A stretch of 19,503 nt of DNA, from NCBI GenBank assembly GCA_019415645.1, contig DXYV01000049.1, forward strand, positions 1 to 19,503, read 5' to 3'. Positions 14,248-19,503 of this stretch are shown here, one piece after another. Numbering within the stretch: the stretch's first letter is position 1; every line of letters starts with the position of its first letter. Position numbers and translations under genes: made by a program. This DNA is from Clostridiales bacterium. GTDB taxonomy: Bacteria; Bacillota; Clostridia; Oscillospirales; Oscillospiraceae. Under the pieces are notes generated by a model. The model was not told the DNA's origin. It saw only the letters and a list, made by a program, of their open reading frames with translations, and did no database searches.

Positions 14248-14353
14248 CAAAAATCCGGGGACCGGAATGTCCGGTCCCCGGATTGGGAAAGGCTTATTCT
14301 TCTGCCAGAGCCTTCGCTTCCGCGATGGCTTTCTCCTGTGCCGCCATGGGGGC
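14248..14353. repeat. EF-G gene 3' end, intact copy of the direct repeat
   Basis: The copy that belongs to the complete gene, paired with 14008-14113. The bases just beyond it (through 14359) supply the sequence found inverted at 14232-14242. Confidence 0.93.
14249..14284 (-). terminator. Intrinsic terminator of the EF-G gene
   Basis: A 15-bp stem, 14270-14284 with 14252-14266, loop of three, and a run of five T on the minus strand (14253-14249), 9 bases after the stop codon. An identical terminator is present again at 14009-14044 because of the duplication. Confidence 0.88.
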
Positions 14354-16366
14354 TTCCTCGTAGCGCACAAAGTGGAAGGTGAAGGAGCCGCGGCCCTGGG
14401 TCATGGAGCGCAGATCGATGGCATAGGTCATCATCTCGGCCATGGGAACCTCGGCCTCCACTACCTGCTCGCCGTCGCCGGTGGGATTCATGCCCATCAC
14501 GCGGCCCCGGCGCTTGTTCAGATCGCCGATGATGTCGCCCATGTAGCTGTCGGGAATGGTGACCTTCAGCTCGCCGATGGGCTCCAGCAAAACGGGCGAG
14601 GCCTCGGGCATGGCGGCCTTGTAGGCCAGGCTGGCGGCCGTCTTAAAGGCCATTTCCGAGGAGTCCACGGGGTGATAGGAGCCGTCCACCAGGGTGCACT
14701 TCAGCTCTACCACGGGGTAGCCGGCCAGCGGACCGTGGAGCACGGCATCCCGCAGGCCCTTTTCCACCGCCGGGAAGAAGTTCTTGGGCACCGCGCCGCC
14801 GAAGACGTTTTCGGCAAACTCCATCTCTTCCACGCCGGGGTTGGGCTCGAACTCGATCCACACGTCGCCGAACTGGCCGTGGCCGCCGGACTGCTTCTTG
14901 TGGCGGCCCTGGGTCTTGACCTTCTTGCGGATTTTCTCCCGGTAGGCCACACGAGGCGCAGACAGCTCGCAGTCCACGCCAAAGCGGGACTTCAGGCGGG
15001 AGACCAGCACGTCCATCTGCATATCGCCGGTGCCGGAAAGGACCATCTGGTGGGTCTCAGCGTTGTTGACCAGATTGAAGGTCTGATCCTCCTCGCCCAG
15101 CTTAGCCAGGCCGGCGGCGATCTTGTCCTCCTGACCCTTGGTCTTGGGGGCGATGGCTACGGAGTAGCAGGGCTCGGGGAAGGGCATGGCGTCCAGCTTG
15201 ACCACATGGCGGGCATCGCACAGGGTGTCGCCGGTCTTGACCTTATCCATTTTGGCCACGGCGCCGATGTCGCCGCAGGTGAGTTCCTTGACTTCCTCCA
15301 TCTTCTTGCCCTTGATGGAGTAGAGACGGCCCAGCTTCTCCGGCAGGCCGGTGCGGCCGTTGACCAGGGGCATGTCAGGGGTGAGGGTGCCGGAGAGGAC
15401 CTTCACGAAGGAATATTTGCCATACTGGTCGGACTGGGTCTTCCACACCAGGGCGCAGGGCAGACCGCCGGGCGCCAGGGCGAAGTCCTCCAGATCGCCG
15501 TCCTCGGTGACGGCGGTCTCATGCCGGCCCTCCAGCGGAGAGGGCAGCAGGTTGACGATCATGTCCATGAGCATCAGGGTGCCCATATTGGTGGCCGCGG
15601 AGCCGCAGACCACGGGGAAGAGGGACAGCTCCCGCACGCCCTGGCGCAGGCCCTTGAGCATCTCCGCATAGGTGAACTCCTCGCCGGAGAAGTATTTGTC
15701 CATGAACTCCTCGGAGGTCTCGGCCACGGACTCCTTCAGGGCCTCGTACAGCTCCTCCACCACGGCCTTCTTGTCCTCGGGCACGTCAATCTCCACCCGC
15801 TTGCCGTCCACCATCTCAAAGGCGCGGCGGTTGAGCACGTCGATGATGCCGATGACCCGCTTGTCGGCGTCCCAGATGGGGGCGACCACAGGGGCGATGT
15901 TCTTGCCGAAACGCTCGCGCAGGGTGGCGAAAGCGGCGTTGTAGTCGGAGTTCTCCTCGTCGGTCTTGGAAATATAGAGCAGGCGGGGCAGCTTACGGTC
16001 CTCGCACATGCGCCAGGCCTTTTCCGCGCCCACGCTCATGCCGCTCTTGGCGGAGCAGACGATTACGGCGGCGTCGGCGACGCGCATAGCCTCGATGGCC
16101 TCGCCGATAAAATCAAAATAACCCGGCGTATCCAGCACGTTGATCTTGCACCCCTGATAGATCACGGGCGCGACCGCGGTGGAAATGGAGATCTGGCGTT
16201 TGACCTCCTCGGGGTCATAATCGCAAACGGTGTTGCCGTCGGCGGGCTTGCCCAGCCGGTCGGTGCCACCGGTAAGAAACAGCATGCTCTCGGCCAGAGA
16301 GGTCTTACCGTTGCCGCCATGGCCCAGCAGGCAGACGTTTCGAATGTTTTGCGGAGAATAGCTCAT
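14294..16366 (-). CDS. Elongation factor G-like GTPase (EF-G paralogue)
   Basis: A 690-residue protein with the full five-domain length of EF-G, the factor that drives translocation on the ribosome. The GTPase domain departs from the canonical form: G1 is GHGGNGKT (15-22), where EF-G has an A-H-x-D-x-G-K-T pattern; G3 is DTPGYFDF (79-86), with tyrosine where the GTP-hydrolysis histidine normally stands; G4 is SKTD (133-136), not NKxD. These traits resemble the EF-G-2/FusA2-type paralogues (for example Thermus EF-G-2), not fusA of the str operon, and it is not next to rpsL, rpsG or tuf. Later domains are well kept (ALVWKTQSDQYGK, GTGDMQMDVL, PVVELKCTLVDGSYH). Start ATG 16366 follows AAGGAG. 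The exact cellular role of such paralogues is not settled, so I leave the symbol blank. Confidence 0.85.
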   Translation of the reverse strand: MSYSPQNIRNVCLLGHGGNGKTSLAESMLFLTGGTDRLGKPADGNTVCDYDPEEVKRQISISTAVAPVIYQGCKINVLDTPGYFDFIGEAIEAMRVADAAVIVCSAKSGMSVGAEKAWRMCEDRKLPRLLYISKTDEENSDYNAAFATLRERFGKNIAPVVAPIWDADKRVIGIIDVLNRRAFEMVDGKRVEIDVPEDKKAVVEELYEALKESVAETSEEFMDKYFSGEEFTYAEMLKGLRQGVRELSLFPVVCGSAATNMGTLMLMDMIVNLLPSPLEGRHETAVTEDGDLEDFALAPGGLPCALVWKTQSDQYGKYSFVKVLSGTLTPDMPLVNGRTGLPEKLGRLYSIKGKKMEEVKELTCGDIGAVAKMDKVKTGDTLCDARHVVKLDAMPFPEPCYSVAIAPKTKGQEDKIAAGLAKLGEEDQTFNLVNNAETHQMVLSGTGDMQMDVLVSRLKSRFGVDCELSAPRVAYREKIRKKVKTQGRHKKQSGGHGQFGDVWIEFEPNPGVEEMEFAENVFGGAVPKNFFPAVEKGLRDAVLHGPLAGYPVVELKCTLVDGSYHPVDSSEMAFKTAASLAYKAAMPEASPVLLEPIGELKVTIPDSYMGDIIGDLNKRRGRVMGMNPTGDGEQVVEAEVPMAEMMTYAIDLRSMTQGRGSFTFHFVRYEEAPMAAQEKAIAEAKALAEE

Positions 16367-16435
16367 AATTGTTGTCCACTCCTTACTGTTTGGGGGTTCC
16401 GGACTCTTTGCAGAAACAAACAGCCCTTATTGGAC

Positions 16436-16464
16436 ATTATACATGAAAGGTTATAAGATGGCAA
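16436..16464 (-). promoter_or_regulatory. Promoter of the EF-G-like gene
   Basis: On the minus strand TTGCCA (16464-16459), 17 bases, TATAAT (16441-16436). The leader to the start codon is about 65 bases with no structure I recognise. Confidence 0.82.
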
Positions 16465-16498
16465 TGAAATTTTGAGAAAAATCACTAAAATCTTTACA

Positions 16499-16541
16499 AG
16501 AAGAAACGCTCCGCCTCCCGGCAGTGCGGGAAGCGGAGCGT
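16499..16541 (-). terminator. Terminator after the anti-sigma factor gene
   Basis: An outer 9-bp stem (16533-16541 with 16506-16514) and an inner CCCG/CGGG stem, followed on the minus strand by the T-rich TTTCTTCTTG. It lies 17 bases beyond the stop and closes the dus-sigma-anti-sigma unit. Confidence 0.82.
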
Positions 16542-16558
16542 GAAAGGGGCAAAGCGGC

Positions 16559-17644
16559 TTACGAATCGATGGCGGCATAGAAGGCATCGCTGTCGCTGAC
16601 GCCGTTGTCCGGGTCGATCTCAGCGAGAATCTGCGTGCCGTCCAGAGAGACCGCAAAGCGGTTCTGAGTCTGGGTGGAAGCGGGGGATTCCGCACCGGCA
16701 TCCTGGCGGGACTCGTCCAGCCGGAAGGTGTAGTAGCGCCCGTTGCCGGACAGCCCCTCATAGACCAGAGTGGAGGTGATCGTCTGCTCCCCCTCGGTCC
16801 GGACGCTCAGCTGACAGCTTTGTTTCTGGGTGAAGTCGGGCAGCACCGCGTCGGGATAGGTCTCATAGCCGCCCAAATAGTCAAACACCAGCTCCAGGGC
16901 CTCCACTGGAGCGAGGAAATCCGCCTCGGCGGCAGTCTCATCCTCCGGCGCCTCCTGGACCGCGTTGACAGATGGCGCCGCGGGGGGCGGAGGAGCGACG
17001 AACTGCTGGGGCGCGGAAGAAGGCGCAGGCGTTTCTTCCTCCGACCCGGAAACCTTGTCGGATTCGGTATTTTGCGGCGCCTGGACCGAATCCGGAGACG
17101 CGGATTCGGCGTCCGGAGCGGCGGATTCCGAGGGCGAGGCGCCTCCGGAAGTCTCGGGCTCCGCGGCAGAGCCGGAATCGGCCGGAGCGGAAGAGACCTC
17201 CGGCTCCGAGGGTTCCGGGGCCGAAGAGGCAGAATCATATGCAGTACGCAGATCGGCGGTGGAATCCTGTGCTTCCGCAGCGGCGGGCGCGGCGGAGGTG
17301 TCGGCGGCCGGTCCGCCCAGATAGGCGTAAAGACCGCCGAGGCATACCACCACAGCCAACATGGCAGCCAGGGAGCCCCAGGCCCGCCGGCGGGTCTTGC
17401 GCCGGGCGGCGTCCAGAGACACCGGCGGCGCGGGGTCCAGCCTGGTCTTGATCTGTTCGGCCAGATCGGGCGGGGGGACCTCCTCCATATCCGACAGGGC
17501 GACGGACAGAATCCCAAACTCCTCGGCCAGGGCCTGGCACTCCGGACAGTCGGCCAGATGCGCGTCCAGCTCCGCAACCTCCTCGGCGGTGAGCTCGCCG
17601 TCCAGGGCCGCGCTGATGTATTCCAATGCCTGGTTACAATCCAT
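16559..17644 (-). CDS. Membrane anti-sigma factor with zinc-finger (ZAS) domain
   Basis: A 361-residue partner of the sigma factor encoded just upstream, expected to hold it inactive at the membrane. Residues 1-45 form a zf-HC2/ZAS domain: C3, then H29, C33 and C36 (H-x3-C-x2-C). A single transmembrane segment spans about 90-111, preceded by a basic stretch (RRKTRRR) that puts the N-terminus inside. Residues about 115-250 are a low-complexity linker rich in Ala, Pro, Ser, Glu and Asp. The last 100 or so residues form a distinct extracellular domain (from FLAPVEALELVFDYLGG) that I do not recognise and that may sense the signal. Start ATG 17644 is six bases after the sigma stop, with GAGGTGA as ribosome site inside the sigma gene end. 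Confidence 0.88.
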   Translation of the reverse strand: MDCNQALEYISAALDGELTAEEVAELDAHLADCPECQALAEEFGILSVALSDMEEVPPPDLAEQIKTRLDPAPPVSLDAARRKTRRRAWGSLAAMLAVVVCLGGLYAYLGGPAADTSAAPAAAEAQDSTADLRTAYDSASSAPEPSEPEVSSAPADSGSAAEPETSGGASPSESAAPDAESASPDSVQAPQNTESDKVSGSEEETPAPSSAPQQFVAPPPPAAPSVNAVQEAPEDETAAEADFLAPVEALELVFDYLGGYETYPDAVLPDFTQKQSCQLSVRTEGEQTITSTLVYEGLSGNGRYYTFRLDESRQDAGAESPASTQTQNRFAVSLDGTQILAEIDPDNGVSDSDAFYAAIDS

Positions 17645-17650
17645 CCTCCG

Positions 17651-18271
17651 TCACCTCGCTTTTTGGGCTTCTGTCTCTTGAGACGCTGCGGAGGAGGAAA
17701 AGTTCCCGTCGGAACGCAAAATATTTCGAAGGGCCAGCCGGGCCCGGGCGATGCGGGACTTGACGGTGCCCTCCTCCAGCCCCAGGACCGCGGCGATCTC
17801 CGCATAGGACAGGCCGGTGACCTCCCGCAGCACCAGCACCTGCCGGTGCTCGTCGGAGAGCTGGCGCAGCCCGCGGGAAATGGCCGCTTTCAGCTCCCGT
17901 CCCTCCAGAATCTCGTGGGGGGAGGGGGCGCGGTCGGGGACCAGATTGGCGTAGTCGACCTCGTTGTCATCCAGTGAGACAGCGCCGGCGATGGCCTGCC
18001 GCCGCCGCTCCCGGCGCAGGAAGTCGATGCACACATTGGTGGTCAGCCGGTAGAGCCAGGTGGAAAAGGCGCTCTCCCCCTGGAAGGAGGACAGGCCGCG
18101 CCATGCGTTCAGATAGGCCTCCTGGGTCAGGTCGGCGGCGTCCTCAGCGCTGCCGGACAACCGGAGAGCCAGGTTATAGACCTTGGCCTGCGTGCGCTCC
18201 ACCAGGGCCGCGAAGGCCTCGTGGTCGCCGGCCTGGGCCCTGCGGACCAGCCCCTGTTCTTCCTCTGTCAT
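17651..18271 (-). CDS. ECF-type RNA polymerase sigma factor (SigW/RpoE-like)
   Basis: A 206-residue sigma-70 family protein with only regions 2 and 4, as in extracytoplasmic-function factors. Region 2 covers about 20-90, including the core-binding pattern DLTQEAYLNAWRGL and FSTWLYRLTTNVCIDFLRR; region 4 ends in a helix-turn-helix, LSYAEIAAVLGLEEGTVKSR (155-174). The C-terminal 15 residues are Ser/Glu-rich and not part of the fold. It is followed immediately by its anti-sigma factor and preceded by dus with a 33-bp gap; AAAGGAGGAAG precedes ATG 18271. I see no separate promoter in that short gap, so expression may come from the dus promoter, or from an unrecognised autoregulated site within dus. 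Confidence 0.92.
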   Translation of the reverse strand: MTEEEQGLVRRAQAGDHEAFAALVERTQAKVYNLALRLSGSAEDAADLTQEAYLNAWRGLSSFQGESAFSTWLYRLTTNVCIDFLRRERRRQAIAGAVSLDDNEVDYANLVPDRAPSPHEILEGRELKAAISRGLRQLSDEHRQVLVLREVTGLSYAEIAAVLGLEEGTVKSRIARARLALRNILRSDGNFSSSAASQETEAQKAR

Positions 18272-18304
18272 GGCGCTTCCTCCTTTCGCCGCGGGATACG
18301 CGCT

Positions 18305-19276
18305 TCAGCGCAGCTCCCGCTTGATTCCCGCCGTAATGCGGTAAATATCCTCCATGGTGCTGATCTGGCAGATCTGCTCTTTCCAATAGCCCGAGTGGGG
18401 CACGCCTTTGAGATACCAGGCGTAGTGCTTGCGTGCCTCCAGGCAGGCGATCTTCTCTCCCTTGTGGGCCCGGGCCAGCTCAAATTGACGCACCGCCACG
18501 TCGCAGCGCTGAGCCAGAGGGGGCAGATCGGGGATCGGCTCCCCGGCCAGGGCGGCGGCGGACTGTCGGAAGATCCAGGGGTTGCCAAAGCAGGCCCGGC
18601 CGATCATAGCCATATCCGCCCCGGTGTAGGACAGGATGTGGACGGCCTCCCTGGCGTTGAACACGTCGCCGTTGGCAATGACCGGAATGGAGACCGTCTG
18701 CTTGATCTCCCGGATGTAGTCCCAGTTGGCCCGGCCGGAGTACATCTGGGTGCGGGTGCGGCCGTGGACGGCCACGGCCGCGGCCCCGGCCTGCTCCATC
18801 GTTCGGGCGAACTCCACGCAGTTGATGGAGCCCTTGTCCCAGCCCAGCCGGAACTTGACCGTGACCGGCCTGCCGCCCGCCCCCCGGACAGCGGCCTCCA
18901 GAATCCGGGCGGCCTTCTCCGGGTCCTTCATCAGGGCGGAGCCGTCGCCGGAATTGACCACCTTGGGTACCGGACAGCCCATGTTCAGGTCCAAAATGTC
19001 CGCGCCCGACTTTTCCAGGGCGATGGCGGCAGCCTCCTGGATGCAGGCCGGGTCGCTGCCGAAGAGCTGGGCGGCGCAGGGGTGCTCCCCCTCGCCCAAG
19101 GTGAGCAGGGGGATGGATTTCCGGTCCTGATAGCACAGGGCCTTGGCGCTGACCATTTCCGTAATGGTATAGCCGGCCCCCAGCTCCCGGCAGATGGTGC
19201 GGAACGCCAGGTCGGTGACTCCGGCCATCGGGGCCAGGGCCAGCCTGGAATCGATTTTTACGTTACCAATGTACAT
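18305..19276 (-). CDS. dus: tRNA-dihydrouridine synthase (DusB-like)
   Basis: An FMN enzyme that reduces uridines to dihydrouridine in the D-loop of tRNA. The 323-residue protein has the TIM-barrel signatures of the family: LAPMAGVTDLAFR at 14-26, AAQLFGSDP near 68-76, the catalytic cysteine C101 in LNMGCPVPK, VKFRLGW, VHGRTRTQMYSG and IANGDVF followed by GRACFGNPWIF. The C-terminal helical domain (from about 245) ends with the tRNA-binding KHYAWYLKGVP. Start ATG 19276 follows AGGAG. Low-GC Gram-positives usually have one to three Dus enzymes of the DusB group, so the paralogue is not certain. It heads a probable operon with the sigma and anti-sigma genes. Confidence 0.94.
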   Translation of the reverse strand: MYIGNVKIDSRLALAPMAGVTDLAFRTICRELGAGYTITEMVSAKALCYQDRKSIPLLTLGEGEHPCAAQLFGSDPACIQEAAAIALEKSGADILDLNMGCPVPKVVNSGDGSALMKDPEKAARILEAAVRGAGGRPVTVKFRLGWDKGSINCVEFARTMEQAGAAAVAVHGRTRTQMYSGRANWDYIREIKQTVSIPVIANGDVFNAREAVHILSYTGADMAMIGRACFGNPWIFRQSAAALAGEPIPDLPPLAQRCDVAVRQFELARAHKGEKIACLEARKHYAWYLKGVPHSGYWKEQICQISTMEDIYRITAGIKRELR

Positions 19277-19292
19277 GAAAGGCTCCTAAAAG

Positions 19293-19309
19293 GGCGGTCC
19301 CGGACCGCC
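19293..19309 (-). other. Hairpin with T tract in the dus leader
   Basis: A 7-bp stem, GGCGGTC with GACCGCC, and a 3-base loop, followed on the minus strand by CTTTTAGGAG. It sits between the dus promoter and its ribosome site and looks like a weak terminator or an element that partly masks the ribosome site; no partner structure is apparent. Confidence 0.4.
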
Positions 19310-19328
19310 GTGTTACAGATTGGAGCAT

Positions 19329-19357
19329 ATTGTACCACAAACCTTTTGTTCGGGCAA
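19329..19357 (-). promoter_or_regulatory. Promoter of dus-sigma-anti-sigma
   Basis: On the minus strand TTGCCC (19357-19352), 17 bases, TACAAT (19334-19329). This is a housekeeping-type promoter, so the downstream sigma factor is probably made at a basal level. Confidence 0.72.
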
Positions 19358-19399
19358 GCCGTCCCACAGGTTTCGGCCTTATTTTTACAGATAATGGAA

Positions 19400-19405
19400 T
19401 ATAAT
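19400..19405 (+). promoter_or_regulatory. -10 box of the rightmost gene
   Basis: A perfect TATAAT lies 25 bases before the ATG at 19431. The matching -35 region (near CCTTAT, 19377-19382) is poor, so the promoter may need an activator or the box may be fortuitous. Confidence 0.5.
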
Positions 19406-19430
19406 GGACGAACATCAAGGAGGGGTGACC

Positions 19431-19503
19431 ATGCTCACAAAAGAGAATCAAGGCAAGAAGAACGAAGGACATCTGGTGGTCCGCCTGCCGGTGGTGATGC
19501 GTC
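19431..19503 (+). CDS. Start of an unidentified gene, cut by the window edge
   Basis: An ATG behind a very strong ribosome site (AAGGAGGGGTGACC) opens a frame of 24 codons that runs off the right end without a stop. The N-terminus is hydrophilic and Lys/Glu-rich (MLTKENQGKKNEG) and then turns to HLVVRLPVVMR. This is too short to name a family. It is divergent from dus. Confidence 0.65.
   Translation, partial: MLTKENQGKKNEGHLVVRLPVVMR

Noticed and set aside
13769..16456. An 895-codon open frame on the plus strand opposite the EF-G gene
   Set aside because: It lies antisense to a gene with clear EF-G motifs, starts inside the AI-2E family gene and shows His/Gly/Leu-rich composition typical of shadow frames in GC-rich DNA.

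Overview
The window reads as chromosomal DNA of a GC-rich, low-cell-wall-complexity Firmicute, most likely a gut Clostridium relative of the Oscillospiraceae (Flavonifractor/Lawsonibacter/Pseudoflavonifractor type). This placement is inferred from gene families (RNase M5, T-box leader, NifS/NifU with an Rrf2 regulator, T. maritima-like DAHP synthase), strong purine-rich ribosome binding sites and high GC; no rRNA or other marker gene is present to prove it. Almost all of the window is ordinary core metabolism, but the spaces between genes are unusually informative.

Layout, left to right. (1) 1-3779, plus strand: the end of comEC, then holA and rnmV in a tight cluster, closed by a 19-bp hairpin shared with the convergent cysK. 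(2) 3827-8081, minus strand: a sulfur amino acid block. metN-metI are transcribed from their own promoter and end at a terminator; metQ has a separate promoter followed by a complete methionine-specific T-box leader; cysK lies 109 bp downstream of metQ. (3) 8086-10562, minus strand: iscR, nifS and nifU, an Fe-S assembly locus; a perfect inverted repeat over the nifS promoter is a good candidate site for the Rrf2 regulator. (4) 10577-12677, plus strand: a tyrosine biosynthesis operon (DAHP synthase, prephenate dehydrogenase) preceded by a 24-residue leader peptide holding seven tyrosines and an intrinsic terminator, that is, a classical-looking attenuator. (5) 12713-13980: a lone AI-2E family membrane protein. 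(6) 14294-16366, minus: an EF-G paralogue with a divergent GTPase domain. (7) 16506-19357, minus: dus, an ECF-type sigma factor and its membrane anti-sigma factor, probably one transcript. (8) 19431 to the right edge: the first 24 codons of an unidentified plus-strand gene.

The most unusual signal is a pair of related non-coding insertions, at 8157-8305 (behind nifU) and 14114-14247 (behind the EF-G gene). Each folds into the same series of four hairpins; the stems differ in sequence between copies but keep pairing, while certain single-stranded parts (a GTGAA loop, the 12-base block CCTGCGGCAAGG, CGCTTG, GGGGACCCC) are constant. Each insertion is flanked by a near-identical direct duplication of the 3' end of the host gene (71 bp and 106 bp, one mismatch each), and in each the fourth hairpin is followed at once by a short inverted copy (15 and 11 bp) of host-gene sequence lying at the far edge of the intact duplicate. 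Two independent sites obeying the same four-part rule suggest a specific, non-autonomous insertion process that duplicates and so preserves gene ends. No transposase or reverse transcriptase is visible in the window. I know of no name for this element.

Limits: all structures and promoters were read by eye, with no folding, alignment or database search.
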